A DNA stretch of 64,000 nt from Eopsaltria australis (lineage: Eukaryota; Chordata; Aves; Passeriformes; Petroicidae), in NCBI GenBank assembly GCA_034509425.1, contig JAVTVJ010000297.1:1395001-1459000 (forward strand), given 5' to 3'. Below are positions 1 to 11,775 of the stretch, piece after piece (within the stretch, counting starts at the first letter, position 1; every line of letters starts with the position of its first letter). The notes beneath the pieces were generated by a model, which saw only the letters and a program-made list of their open reading frames with translations, searched no databases and was not told the DNA's origin. A program made the translations under genes and the position numbers.

Positions 1-215
1 CTACCTCCAAGGCAAGATTTACATACAGATATTTGTGTTGTGTTATGGAACCCACTTATTGTGACCATAAAAATCATTTCTGCATCGATTTCCGTGGAGC
101 CAAGTTTTAAATACGTAAAAGGTGGTTAATTCTTCCAAATGAGTTTGTAAAAAAAAAAATGCCAGGGGGACAAGATGCAGCAGAGAGCATAGAAACAGCC
201 TCAATCACATGGTGC
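1..215. other. unique non-coding DNA
   Basis: AT-rich single-copy sequence with a short poly(A) run near 150-159. No recognisable repeat, RNA gene or coding signal. Confidence 0.5.
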
Positions 216-285
216 AGCAAATGGGAACCAGAAATTCACAGCAAATGGGAACCAGAAATTTACAGCAAATGGGAGCCAGAAATCC
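216..285 (+). repeat. 24-bp tandem repeat, about 3 copies
   Basis: Copies start at 216, 240 and 264; the unit begins agcaaatgggaaccagaaat. The third copy differs at a few positions (gggagcc for gggaacc). Because 24 is a multiple of three, the open frame over it repeats SKWEPEI; this is a by-product of the repeat, not a sign of coding. Likely a small minisatellite that may vary in copy number. Confidence 0.9.
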
Positions 286-717
286 CCATTAAGAGCCCGA
301 CATTGTGTAGAATCAATGTAATCAGCCATCACTCCCTGAGAAAAAAAAAAAAATGTATTTTACATATTGCTATCCAATTTCTAGAAATGATTTTGCTGTA
401 AGAAAAAGGAGAAAGCCTGGAATAACAAAACGAGATGAAATGCTCAGAGCTCAATTGTTGCACATTTTTATCCGCGTCTTTTAACGGGGCGAGAAATCCG
501 CTGGAAATTATTCAGATTCAGGCACGTGGCAGAGAAATGGGATCTGCAAAATAATAACTGTAATAGCATTCAATATAAATACGATTTTAATGAAATAAAG
601 GTTTCTGTCTTTACTTCCCCACCTTCTCCCAGGGTTTCCCACATTGATAATTATCAGCACTCACCCCGGGTTCTCCTGCCCAGCCCGACACCCTGGGACA
701 GCAAATCATTTTTAATG
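286..717. other. unique non-coding DNA
   Basis: Mixed-composition single-copy sequence with a poly(A) run near 341-353. The open frame starting at 526 runs through this stretch and the MIR-like relic to 1,059, but it matches no protein I recognise and is probably chance. Confidence 0.45.
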
Positions 718-822
718 GGGAGCAAAAGAGGGAAACTGAGGGCTGCCTGGATTAACTATTTTGCCCAAGGTCACAGGCAGGTCAATTTATGGGTAGGGAC
801 AGAAATTAAACTGGGGCTCCAT
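718..822 (+). mobile_element. MIR-like SINE relic (CORE-SINE fossil)
   Basis: The order 'gggaaactgagg' ... 'ggattaactattt' ... 'tgcccaaggtcaca' followed by a diverged 'gtagggacagaaattaaactgggg' region matches the MIR core as I know it (gaaactgaggc, gaggttaagt, cttgcccaaggtcacac, agccaggattcaaac). MIR elements are ancient amniote SINEs kept in birds only as old, diverged fragments. Neither the tRNA-derived 5' end nor the L2-like tail is recognisable. A RepeatMasker run with amniote libraries would settle it. Confidence 0.62.
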
Positions 823-2571
823 CACTTGAACAGCGCTGGCAGACAGCAGCAGATGTGCCACACAGCTGGAGTGCACCCCAAAACCCTGCCAGCATCTCTG
901 CACCCCTCTGGGGCTGGGATTGAGGACTCCTCAGGGATTACAGACAGCAGGGAGAGCTGGTTTAGACACCAGTCCATGAGCACACACTCACCTCACCAAG
1001 GGCCATCCCACCCACTCCAGCTCTTAGCAAAGCCCTTTCCAGTCCTATGCAATTTTTAACTCTGGGCTGAAACACCTGGATTTGGATTTGGCAGGTCCAG
1101 GGATGAGCTAAAACAGCATCTTAGTCCCAGCCTGAGATACCCCAAAAGATCTGAGCTGAAAGGTGGCAGAAACCTGAAACCACCTCTGAACAGCAAGCAG
1201 AATTTATCCTTAAACCCAGCTCAGAATCCTGCCTCACCTGAGCACTGGGCTGAGCACTGACACCCTCAGCCTCCCATGGCCTGTCCAAGCTGGGAATTTG
1301 CCCTCTGATGGACACAGGTGGCTGAGGACCACCCTGCCTGCTGCCAGTGGCCAGAGAACAGATGATTTTTCCCCTCAAATCTTCCTCACATCACTGATTT
1401 CTTCCCTTATTACACAACTCAGCCATGGAGCTGCTCCAGCAGGTGCTGGGGGAAGATGCCACAGCTCTGACACGAGCTGGGTTTGACCATCACCCAGGCC
1501 AGGAGTGACAATTCCCCTCTTCTTGAGGCACATTTTAGGAGAAAGCAGCAAGGTTTGCACAGATTATGTTTATTGCTGTTGATACAGTCTGGGTATTCTC
1601 TTATTCCCACCCAAAACTTCAGATTAACAAAATAATTCAGGCACCACCTATCAATTTCTGAGAGTTTGGCATCTGTAATATTTATTCCCCCTAAAAAAAA
1701 AGGATCTGACTGCTCAAATTTGACAAAAAACACTCACAAATATTATAAAAACACTCTGCTAGCTGCTCCCTCACAGGAATCTTTTTACCTATTGACATTA
1801 CCACTATTCTCTACATTGGTTTGGTTTGGCTGGGTTGTTTTTCTTTTCTTTTTTTTTTTTTTTAAGTGCAACAAACATATTTACCTTTTTAGGTGTAATT
1901 TTATGGGAAAACCTAATAAAAAGGCAGGGAAGAAACAAAGTTAGCTATTAGATAACAGTTCTTGCTGCCAAAAGCCATAATCTGACACAGATTGAGCCTG
2001 GTACAGTAGTCAATTAATGGCTCAGTGCTCATACAATAATGACCTACTAACCTGACGGTGTGTTGCTCTCACATTTTGCTGTCCCCTGGGATGCCACTGT
2101 CACTGTGTTATCTATTGCCTGCTTCCCTATCAAAGAAAATAAGCAGAGCTGAAATGTATGTACGCATCAAGCTCTGTAGTTCATTGCACACCAACCCCAG
2201 CAACTGGAGGAACAATAGATTTATAAGTTTATCCTACATTAAACCAAACATGCCTGACTGCACTGTAAATTACTAAATAATAAACCAGGTGGTGTAAGAT
2301 CCTGACTTGGACAGAATATAAAAATCTATCAACCTGTAAAATACAATAACCATAAACGTGCTATGTAGCTGATGGCTCAGGTAAAGCATCCACCTCCAGC
2401 AGCAGAGGTTTTGCTGGAGTAAATTGCAACAAAAGGTTTACTAAATTTAGGTCTGGAGCACTTTTTCATTTTAGGCAACGCCATCAATAGGAGAAAATAT
2501 AATTGAGCTAAAACCAGTGGCAAATGTGTTTGTTTTGTTTACATTTCTTTGTCTCTAATGGAGCTATTTCA
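823..2571. other. unique non-coding DNA, mixed GC then AT-rich
   Basis: About 823-1,560 is moderately GC-rich and carries several short open frames on both strands, none of which looks like a protein. From about 1,560 it turns AT-rich, with a long T run at about 1,846-1,863. No repeat family recognised. Confidence 0.45.
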
Positions 2572-2604
2572 TGGTAATGTGCTGTGTTTCCCAGCACATT
2601 GCCA
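2572..2604 (+). other. compact hairpin: 13-bp stem, 7-nt loop
   Basis: Arms tggtaatgtgctg (2,572-2,584) and cagcacattgcca (2,592-2,604) pair at all 13 positions, 12 Watson-Crick plus one G-U, around a tgtttcc loop. The pairing does not extend cleanly outward, so as seen it is shorter than a typical pre-miRNA. It could be a structured RNA, a protein-bound inverted repeat, or chance. The structure is certain; any function is not shown. Confidence 0.5.
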
Positions 2605-3940
2605 CGGGCATTTAGTCTGATCTCTAAAGAGAAGATGAACTACTGCAGAAGGGCATCTTTCTTCAGGATTCAAACTTCCCATTCAAATTAGCTTGAAGTA
2701 GTACAGGAGGTGCAAAATGCAGAACGCTGAAAGGTCAGGGCACTGGCATCCTTTGAATGGGCTAAATCTCAATTTAAAAGGAACCCCCAGCAGTTGTGTT
2801 GGTGCAATAAAATAATTTTGCACGCAGTCGTGCACACCATTAGCCCCACCCCAAATGATATCTCAGGTTTTTAATAAGTCCTACCTTTGCTCCCAAAAAT
2901 TAATCGCCACCAACCACAGAAAACACCAGATCAAGGCGTTCAAAAAAACACTATTCAATAAATCACAACTCCAAAATCTACAATAACAATTAATTCCCTT
3001 TTCAGAGCTCTTCGAGAAGCCAAGCAGGTTAAATTTATATGATTTACAAACAGTGTTTACATTCACAGAGAGACAACTAATTGCTGCACGGCTTGACATC
3101 ATTACAGGGAAATGCTGGGGGATGCAGACAGTTTAATTAGGGGTGGCTTTAAGTTCACAACACGACTGGTACCAGAGTGCTTTGCTAATGTGCTCATATA
3201 GGATGATCATACACACCACGGCTTTTATTCTTTCTGTACTCTTTGTCTTTACACCAGAAAATAAAGTATTTTTCCCACCCAGGCGAGCTGACACTGTGTA
3301 TATTTCCCCCACCTCGGTTTTATTCGCTTGCTTTGCAGAGCATAAAGAAATGTTTCTTAGCCTAACAAAGTGCATATTCAATTGCAGATGCGTGTGCCTC
3401 GCTGATCCGTGAGCAAACACACACAAATCCCGGGCTCAGCCTCTCCCAAATTCCCCCATTCAAGGCAAACTCCCACTGAAATTAGCGGGGACTCAGCACC
3501 CCATCATCATTTCCCTGGACTGGGAACCCACACAATGCAAGTGGGGTTTAAAGCTGTTCCCCCACCTTTTTATGAAGGAAAAATAGGAAGTGCCTTGCAG
3601 GAAGCACCTGAACTTCAGCAAGGGACGAGCTATACAGGCCAATTGTGCATCTGCCACAGGGAGATAAAGGTGGCTCTTACAGCCTGTGTTCATCACAGAA
3701 TAGTTTTTACTCTTGGTGTGGTAAGGACAGTCCCCCTAAGCACCCTGCTGCTTTCTCTTTAAGCAAACCAGGCTGAAATATTCTCATCCTGTTTTTATGA
3801 GGTTTCTCCATCACTTTTCCACGGTGGTTTCTGCATTGTTGGGCAGGGGAACACAGCACTGCTGTCCTGGAGCATGAGGGTCCTTTACTGCTCCTCCCAC
3901 TATCCCCACAGAGACCTGCAGAGGAGTAATTCTCCTGGTC
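2605..3940. other. unique non-coding DNA
   Basis: AT-rich to about 3,400, then more mixed. Overlapping short frames occur on both strands at 3,133-3,426, typical of chance. No repeat or RNA gene recognised. Confidence 0.45.
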
Positions 3941-4046
3941 TAGACTCAGAATGGACGTTTCAGTCCTAGTTTTGGTTCTAGTTCCTGTTTTAGTCTCAGC
4001 ATGGATATCTGAGTCCTAGTTCTAGCTCCTGCTCTAGTCCCAGCAT
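3941..4046 (+). repeat. imperfect tandem repeat of about 50 bp, 2 units plus a partial
   Basis: The block tagactcaga / tagtctcagc recurs at 3,941, 3,991 and 4,035 (tagtcccagc), each time near a pyrimidine-rich 'agtcctagttctag'-like stretch. The second unit is about 6 bp shorter. Inside each unit are shorter ctagtt / ctagct sub-repeats, so the array probably grew by slippage. Confidence 0.75.
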
Positions 4047-4911
4047 CTGCTAATCTGTGTCTGCCTGTGCAGTGGAATGTTTTCACTCACCATGAAATGA
4101 AATCCCTTGGGAGACATTTAAAAGGCCAGAATTATTTAAAAAACAGATTGAGATACAGAAAAAATATTACATCCAATTAAAAGTGCACAAATAAATAAGA
4201 AGAATATGAGTGTCAATACAAGGGTGCATGAGACAGCAGTCACCAGCAGTTTTGTTGGCACTTGGTTTAGGAACCACACCACAGCTCCAAGCAAAACTGT
4301 TTCCAATCTTCTAAACAGCAACATCTCCCCAAGCAGGAGCATCTCCTGGTCTCATGTCAACAGCTGGTGGTGAGGCAGAGAAAAGAGGTGGCCTTTATTC
4401 ACATCCACACTCACAGGTTTTGATTTCACAAACAAAACCCCTGGAAAAGTCATAGAACGGGACTGAAAACTTTGAATTTCCATTTAGCTGCATGAATTTT
4501 AGTCTTGGACACGTGGAAAAAGGTTAGCTCTGGGTTCTGTTCGCCTGTCAAAGTGTCCATGGAAAGTTTTCCTGCACTAGTTAGAAATCCAAGCAATTTT
4601 CTGGCCCTGCATTTTTGATAAGTAACTCTGTGTTACAACAACTGGCAGCGGCGAAGTTGTTACGGTCTATTTATCTGTATTTAATTATTTTTATGCACCC
4701 ATCACTGTAGCATCTGGATCAAATGTAATAATGCATTAAATTAAACTGTCTAGAGTGGAAAACACAAACTGTTCCCATCCCCTCTACGCCCCAGCCAGTC
4801 CAGCAGCAGCAGTGACAACAAAGACAAGATCTTTCAAAGAGCAGGAGTTCAATGGCCAGAGAGGAGGACAAAGCCAAGTGTGAAATGTTGTATTTTGCAT
4901 AAAAGACCCCC
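4047..4911. other. unique non-coding DNA
   Basis: Single-copy sequence, AT-rich around 4,620-4,740. No gene or repeat recognised; the minus-strand frame from 5,510 that ends here comes from the adjacent CR1. Confidence 0.45.
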
Positions 4912-5430
4912 ACAATGGCTTGGTTTAAAAGGGACCTTAAAAATATCCAGATCCACCCCCTGCCATGGCAGGGACACCTCCCACTGTCCCAGGCTGCTCC
5001 CAGCCCCAATGTCCAGCCTGGCCTTGGGCACTGCCAGGGATCCAGGGGCAGCCACAGCAAATCTGGGAATTCCATCCCAGCCCCTCCCCACCCTCCCAGG
5101 GAACAATTCCTGCCCAATCTCCCATCCATCCCTGCCCTCTGGCACTGGGAAGCCATTCCCTGGGTCCTGTCCCCAGTCCCTCTCCAGCTCTCCTGGAGCC
5201 CCTTTAGGATCCAGAATTGGCTCTGAGCTCTCCCTGGAGCCTTCTCCTCTCCAGGGGAGCACCCCCAGCTCTCCCAGCCTGGCTCCAGAGGGGCTCCAGC
5301 CCTGGGATGATCTCCATGGCCTCCTCTGGACTTGCTCCAACAGATCCATGTCCTTCCTATGCTGAAGATCCCAGGATCCAGAGCTCCAGGCTGGGTCTCA
5401 TGAGAGGGGAATGGAGGAGCAGAATCAGGT
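4912..5430 (-). mobile_element. CR1 LINE, 5'-truncated 3' end
   Basis: The longest CR1 copy in the window, about 520 bp. On the plus strand it reads from the tail inward: a degenerate tail ('atggcttggtttaaaaggga'), the gccatggcagggacacctcc block, tgtccagcctggccttgg, then the upstream part with ccctctccagctctcctgg and cctcctctggacttgctcc. It covers the non-coding 3' end and the region just upstream; no reverse-transcriptase or endonuclease domain is present. Six or more overlapping open frames on both strands here are shadows of the element. Confidence 0.93.
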
Positions 5431-6311
5431 ACCAAATGAGGTGTCTGAGGTACAAAGGAGCCTCCCAGGCCTTTCTTTTGGAGCAGCTTCCTCCAAATCT
5501 GTGTTTCCACTTGATCTGAGAAGCTTCAGAGATGCTGAATGAATGAAGAGATCCAGCTGAGATATTCAGAACACCAGGACCATAAATATTTTCAGCTCAG
5601 CGCAATCTGGAGTGCTGGACAACCTAACAATGGTTAAAAGAGGTAAATTTTGCTCCCCTTTGTACACGGCCCTATTGATTTCACATTCTACACTTTAAGA
5701 AAGTGCTGAGATCATTATGTGTCTTTTAATAGATTTTGACTCCGGAGACAAACATGTTGAGAGCTGTCATCACCAAGATGCCTGCTGTCATTGTGCCATC
5801 TTCTTAACCCAACGTAAGGAAATTCATATTTAGTGAACGAGGAAATTACTTTGGGTATGTATCATTCAAATCCTTAAGGATTATTGGCTAATTAGGAGCA
5901 CAGTAATGTAAATTTGCCTTGTGTCAGGTTTTCAGGAACAGTAAAATAACATAATTAAGCAGTGAGCAAAGTAGATCATTTAAGCTACTCTTCACTGACA
6001 AATGTATATGATGTCTAAATATACCATGGGCTTCCAAACAGCAACTAATGAGAACTGACTGGAAAGTCTAAAACAATGGTTTAAAAGAGAAATCGAGGAT
6101 GTTAAGCCAGAGTAAATAGCTCTAACTCACACTTGGTGGCACTGAGGAGGAGGTGGGGGTGTTTTCAGCCTGCCTGTGTCCCTGGCTGGTGGCAGAGGTG
6201 CATTTTGAGCAGCAGAGGCAGCCCAGACCCTTCCTGCTCCGTTTCACAAGAACCCAGTGAATCCGTGCAGCTGCAGCAAAGAAAAAAAATTTCCTCATGG
6301 AAATTCAGCAC
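5431..6311. other. unique AT-rich DNA, candidate conserved non-coding sequence
   Basis: From about 5,640 to 6,110 the sequence is repeat-free, AT-rich and free of CpG-decay patterns typical of old repeats, the texture seen in conserved non-coding DNA. Conservation itself cannot be judged here. Confidence 0.3.
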
Positions 6312-6361
6312 AAACCCAAACAAGGTCTTTGCATATGCAATTGCATGCGTGGTTTGGGTTT
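6312..6361. other. inverted repeat enclosing a 12-bp palindrome
   Basis: Perfect 10-bp arms aaacccaaac (6,312-6,321) and gtttgggttt (6,352-6,361) flank 30 nt that contain the perfect palindrome atgcaattgcat (6,335-6,346). The palindrome's half sites, atgcaa and ttgcat, resemble POU or C/EBP-type half sites. Possible regulatory site or chance cruciform. Confidence 0.5.
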
Positions 6362-7455
6362 TTATAACCTGATTCTTCTTTTTCTCTGCTGTGGTTTCAC
6401 CCTCTGTTTGCAGGGCTGTGACTTTGCATGACACACACGAGCAGAGCCTGGTGTGATCCTGTACACGACCCTTGCTTTGCTTCTTGTTCCAGCAACCCTG
6501 GCTGAAATCAGTCCCTGTGAGGGTCCCTGTTACATCAGGACAGCGGCACGGAGTGGAGAGGGAAGTGACACGGGCTGGTGGCAGAGAGCAGCCACCTGCA
6601 GAGGATCCTCACATCCCCAACAGCCCCAGCAGTGCCACGAACCGCAGGAAATTATTCACACAAACTGCCCGGCCAAATCCTCCTCAGCCCCTCCCTGGAA
6701 ACGCTGATATTTGGAAGCGCAGATGTTTCAGTTGAATATCTGGCCCTCAGCACTGCAGCAGAGGATGGGTGGGTACCTCGTGCAGGAGTGGGAACATTTT
6801 CAGTGCTCCACCAGAGGCACGCACTGAGCTCCGCTCCTGAGATCCTGCAGCCCCGTGCCTGAAGGAGCAGCTCCCCAAAGCAGGCACAGGCAGAGGATCT
6901 CCTCTGAAACCCCTCAAACAAGGGCTTTTCTGCTCACTCTCCCCTCATTTATCTCTGTTGTTTCTGGGTGTGAGGATGCTCCCAGCCAGGGCTGGTGCCA
7001 CCACTGCCAGCTCCCAGACCGGAATCCTGGCACGTCCCTTCTTGCTCAGCATTTTGGGTGGCTGCCACCTGCCAATGGTCACCATGTGCTGAGAAGCTCA
7101 TGGAAAATCCCCTCCTGGAGTTCCCCTTGTGACAGCAGCTCACAGGTGGAGGTTTGCACTTCAGAATTCCAGCGTTTCCTGCTCTTCCCGCTCAACTCTC
7201 TGCCTGTTCGCTCTCACCCTTCTCTTCCTTCTCATACCTGAATATTCCTTCCTTCTGCAAAAGACTGGGATTCTGAGATCCAGCTGCGTCCTGGGCATGA
7301 AGCAGCCATCATCCCTAATTTATAGAGAAGGTTTTCACAATTCCAGCACCGGGAATAGATTCAGGATGCAGGAGGTTGGTGTTGTCAGAGCTGCAGCTCC
7401 GTGTGAGGCACAAAAGATGTGGCAATGAGGTGACAAAGACACGCGACACACCTTA
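6362..7455. other. unique non-coding DNA, moderately GC-rich
   Basis: Many short overlapping open frames on both strands at 6,450-7,430, none with a recognisable domain. No repeat identified with confidence. Confidence 0.4.
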
Positions 7456-7622
7456 CACCGAGTCCCCATCCCTGGAGGGGTTTAAAGCTACGGGGATGTG
7501 GCACTTGGGGACTTTGGGGACTTGGACAGGGGTGGCCCTGGCAGTGCTGGGGAATGGTTGGGGTCGATGGTCTGAGAGGGCTTTTCCAACCCCAAGGATT
7601 TGTTGATTCCAGGATTTTTTTC
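7456..7622 (+). mobile_element. CR1 LINE 3' end, second type of tail
   Basis: Contains tccccatccctggaggggtt, gatgtggcacttggggac, ggtggccctggcagtgctgg and gagggcttttccaacccc, followed by a degenerate attcc tail. This 3' end ('cttggggac...ggcttttccaacc') differs from the more common 'acagtgggaggtgtccc' type in the window, so it belongs to another CR1 subfamily. Confidence 0.88.
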
Positions 7623-9070
7623 CACTCAACCACCAGACTTGGAAATACTTCAGAAGATGGGACGCTGACAAGTTCTGGCATTTCCTCTGGCCCACTTTGC
7701 TTATCAGAGTGTCCAAATTCCAGCCGGATGGGCACCAACACTCAAACATCCAGGAAAAGTCCGAATCCCAAACACTCTGAATCCTAAACACAGAAGCTCC
7801 TCTAAGCTCAAAAAAACCCCTGCAATTAAAAGTGTTCAAACTCACCCTGACTGCAAACACAAATAATTTACCTTGGGTTCCATGCCAGAGTTTGCAATTA
7901 CATTGAATAAGTCATTTACAACTGTCTGCTAATCAAAGAGATAATATGGAGAATAAGTGTTTCACAGCAATTAAATCTTTTTTTCTCCCATTAACTAAAA
8001 AAGGTTATTTTGCTGCCTCTTTGTGCTGAAACGTAACAGCACAAATACAGTGCTTTGTTATCAGTTTAAAAATTGAAACCTCTGTGCATCTTTCTTCTTT
8101 TTTTTTTTTTTTTCCTTCTGGATTCCAGTTAAGTAAAATTGCCTTTCATGAGAAATGCTTGCAAATTATCAAAGACTTACTTTTAAACAAGCTCAGAGAG
8201 TATGGAACAAATGCCTTCCTTCCAAAGTAATTGGAATTTCTATCTAAATTATTCTTGGACAAATTAAAAGCACCGAATATAAGTCAATTTTTATTGGGAA
8301 GAATTCTATTATAGTTTGTAATAAAGGAAAACTTAAAAACATGCTGCAGCATCCTTGGAAAAGTGGAAAGTATTTTAGGAAGATCGAGAGCTCTCAGCCT
8401 CCTATGATGCTTATTAAAAACTACTTTCAATGAGGTGATTAGGGAGAAAATTGTCAAGTAAGCAGAGAAAAAAAAATTACTTCTCAGCCTAATCAGAGTA
8501 TCACAGAATTAGTGCTTTCCTCCTTTAGAGATAACATCCAGCTGATGGGCTTGTCACCGTGGATAAAGGCTATTTTGATTTTATACAGGCTAGCTTTTAA
8601 ATATTAATTTTCACGAAAAGTAAAATAATTTCATAGCTAAAACCTCCCCCCCTCCTTCCTGGCTCCTCATTCCAGCACAGAAAAGGGCAGTTGTCACCCC
8701 AAAGTGAAGTCATTTTTAGCCCTCTGTGTCTAATCGTGGCGAGAGCCAGTAAAATAAATCAGAGGGGAGTAAAAGTAAAATTTGCAATAACCTGATACTA
8801 CTGCCTCATCCTCCCACATCTCAGGACATAAAACTTACTGTCAGAAGAACTCACAGCACGAGAATTAATCAAGGAACTCTTAAAATACTCCAAGCACCTT
8901 CCTTCTGATGACTAATTTGCCTTTCCCATTGCAAACTACTAATTTTTTATCTCAATCGATATGTACAAATATACCTTGCCATCAATCACCCGGGGCAAGG
9001 CCAAACTTCCACTATTTATGTAAGACTGACTACAAGATGAAACAAAAATTGACTACAGCAAACCTGGGCG
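7623..9070. other. unique DNA; AT-rich candidate conserved block about 7,870-8,910
   Basis: Repeat-free and AT-rich from about 7,870, apart from a T run at about 8,099-8,115. No long open frame. Texture is that of conserved non-coding DNA, but this is unproven. Confidence 0.3.
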
Positions 9071-9320
9071 GCCGTGACAGCCCCGGAGGGAGGGAGGGAA
9101 GGGGAAAGGAGGGATGGGAGCAGCTGGAATGGGCACCTTGGGATGGAACGAGGGGCTCGTGGGAGAAAAAATCTTCACCAGGCAGGAGAGAGGTGCAGGA
9201 AAAATCATGGGGGTGGCAGAGCAATGGAAAGAGCCCCAAAGAATCTCTTAGAAATGGCCAGGAGTCCCAGAGGAAGAAGTTCAGAATGAGCAGGGAAAAA
9301 AGGGAACAATAGAAAAATGG
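9071..9320. repeat. purine-rich (G/A) low-complexity stretch
   Basis: Strong G+A bias on the plus strand, starting with gggagg tandem units at about 9,087-9,110. The 134-aa frame over it (rich in Gly, Glu, Lys, Arg, Ser) is a composition artefact. Confidence 0.55.
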
Positions 9321-9984
9321 CTGAGATGTAAGAAAAGTGCCCAGAATTGCTGTGTGGAGAAAGGAGAGGCCAGAAGAAATACAGAAATAACTCAGATTGG
9401 AGGGGAGTGACCCCAGCAGAAGCCAGAAGGCTTCAGGGGTCTGTTAACCAGGGAGATTTTCTCCATCCAGTTGGACACAAGGAGGATTGAGAGGGAAATC
9501 CATGGAAAGGTTTGGAGATGGAAACAGCCCCGAGAAGCAGCACTCCCTGCTCTGTGCAGGTAAGGACAGGCCCAGCCCAGCAGACACATCCTGAACATCT
9601 GCACACAGCTGCCAGGCACTTCCCAGCTCCATGGGAGCATCCATGGAGAGCTCAGGGAGCTCCAGACAAGCCCAGCACCTCGGGCTGCCTCAGATCTGCC
9701 CAGACCTGCTTTAAAGATGAACATGGAACCGTTCCAAACCTTGGATCTTGGGTTATAAACTGCATGAGAACACTGCTGCACACACACATAAACCCCAATT
9801 TCTGACTGAGGCTGTGCCCCTTCAAGGATGGAGAGACTCAGGTGTGGATTCTGAGGCTGTTTCATGCTGAAGAGCTGCAAAGGAGAGCAGTGGGGAGAGG
9901 CAGAAGTGGCCACTGTGTCTCTGCTCCCTTGACACACTCCAAAAAGGAATGGTTTTCACTGGAAAAATAAAAGAGTAAACAGGT
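9321..9984. other. unique non-coding DNA
   Basis: Mixed-composition sequence; the 181-aa minus-strand frame at 9,392-9,937 has no recognisable domain and is probably chance. I could not assign it to a repeat family. Confidence 0.35.
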
Positions 9985-10312
9985 AAAAGGATTTAAAGGA
10001 GCTTCTAAGAAAGATGGGGACAGAATTTTTAGTAGGGCCTGCAGTGACAGGACAAGGGGGAATGGTTTAAACTAAAAGAGGAGAGATTCAGAGTAGATGT
10101 AGGAAAGATTTTAGGATAAGAGTGGTAAAATGCTGGCACAGGGTGCCCAGATTTGCTGTGGCTGCCCCTGGATCCCTGGCAGTGCCCAAGGCCAGGCTGG
10201 ACATTGGGGCTGGGAGCAGCCTGGGACAGTGGGAGGTGTCCCTGCCATGGCAGGGGTGGCACTGGGCGGGTTTAAGGTCCCTTCCAACCCAAACCATTCC
10301 ATGAATCCTCCC
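9985..10312 (+). mobile_element. CR1 LINE 3' end, about 330 bp
   Basis: Begins in the part 'agaaagatggggacagaatt ... gggcctgcagtgacaggaca', continues through gtgcccagatttgctgtggc, and ends with the gacagtgggaggtgtccctg block and the tail aacccaaaccattccatgaa. It keeps an upstream section (9,990-10,120) missing from most other copies. Confidence 0.93.
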
Positions 10313-11687
10313 AGGAACACCAGGTCTGAGTCCCTCCACCCTCCAGCCAGGAAATTCCCTCTGCTTGGGCTGAATTTTCCCTGGAGTGTGGAGTTCTGCC
10401 ACCTCTTCCTGAGAAGAAATAGGATCAAAGCAGCCAGGGAGCCAAATATTTCAAATATTTTAAGTGAGCAGAGAAGGGAATCAGAGCAAAAAACAGCAGG
10501 GCAAAGCACTGGAAACACAACATGGAAATTCCAGAACACGGACTGGGATCAGAAGGATGCTGAACCTTGGGTCTGCTGTTTCCCATGAGCAGAATCCAGA
10601 TTTTACTGATCAAAATTAGCTAATCACCAATCTAAAGGCACTTTGGGCATAAACTCCTTCACTGACCATTCCAAAATTCACTGACAACAGCCCAAAATAA
10701 AGGGATGCAGGTGGGAAGGATCTCCTGGAGCAAAGAGCTCTGGATCTGCTCAGGTCAGAAGACAGAGTTGGGCTGATGGACTTCAGCAGGACTGCACCTG
10801 TGAGAAAGTCCCATTATTAAGGTTATGGATGTGCCTAATTAGCCCGATGAAATATGGACCAATTTGTTAATTGAAGTGAGCAAAGCAGTAAATCATGTTC
10901 AATGCAGTGGCACTGTGGTGCTGCTTCTGACAAAGCTGGGTTTTGTGTGGAATGAAGAATTTCAGCTCAGAGTTGAGGGCTCTCCCCATTCAGGGGCACT
11001 TGCACACATCTTCTCCCCCTGCAAAATGCCCAGTGCAAAAGGTATTTTAAAAATAATCCTTAAAAATACCTTAAAACTACATTTAATAATAAACATTAAC
11101 CTCTGTGAGACAAGCAATAAATGTATACATAAACATATTTACACGTTTTCAAACTAGCAACTACATTTTCCTAATCCTTGTGATGTCAAGCAATTCAGTT
11201 CATTAAACCCTGACTAAGAGTTTTAAATCAAAGAGAAGTTTTTAGATGTCATGAAAACAAAACAACCACAACAATAACACAAAAACCAAACCCACACAAG
11301 CAGGAAAACCCTCCCCACTGCATTTCTTTTCCTCTCTGTCACAAAAAGGCCCCAGAGACTCTAAATTTGACTCTTGGTACCACTAGTCAGATCAGTTTTA
11401 TTAATTAAGACAAGGAACTTATTGGAATTTACCTTGAAAGACCACACAAGGCACATTATTAGAATAATTTCCTTATAAAGAATAGAAACAAAAAAAAGAG
11501 GAGGATTTTAATTGAAATCCTTGTTCTTTTGGTGTCAGAATAGGTTATTGCACCCACACTGTCACCCTTCCCCACCCCTCTGGAAAGCAAAGCAGAGTCC
11601 TCTCAAGTTAAGGAATTTATTAAGTGGAACAAAGAAAATAAATATGAATCCTCTAAAAATTATAACAGCAAAATAAACCAAGGGATA
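10313..11687. other. unique non-coding DNA
   Basis: Mixed sequence to about 10,800, then AT-rich. No gene, RNA or confident repeat; overlapping short frames near 10,400-10,600 are chance or CR1 shadow. Confidence 0.4.
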
Positions 11688-11775
11688 GTTTGGGACGGGA
11701 GGGATCTTTAAGACCATCTCATTCCAACCACCTTTCACTAGACCAGGCTTTTCAAAGTCCCCACAGTTCCAAGTT
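11688..11775 (-). mobile_element. degraded CR1 fragment
   Basis: Reads as the complement of a CR1 tail: gggagggatctttaagacca, tctcattccaaccac, then actagaccaggcttttcaaa. The usual gccatgggcaggg block between them is deleted, which marks an older copy than its neighbours. Confidence 0.7.

Noticed and set aside
526..1059. 177-aa open frame starting MAEKWDLQ
   Set aside because: It runs through a MIR-like relic, shows no domain, and is within the length expected by chance in 64 kb.
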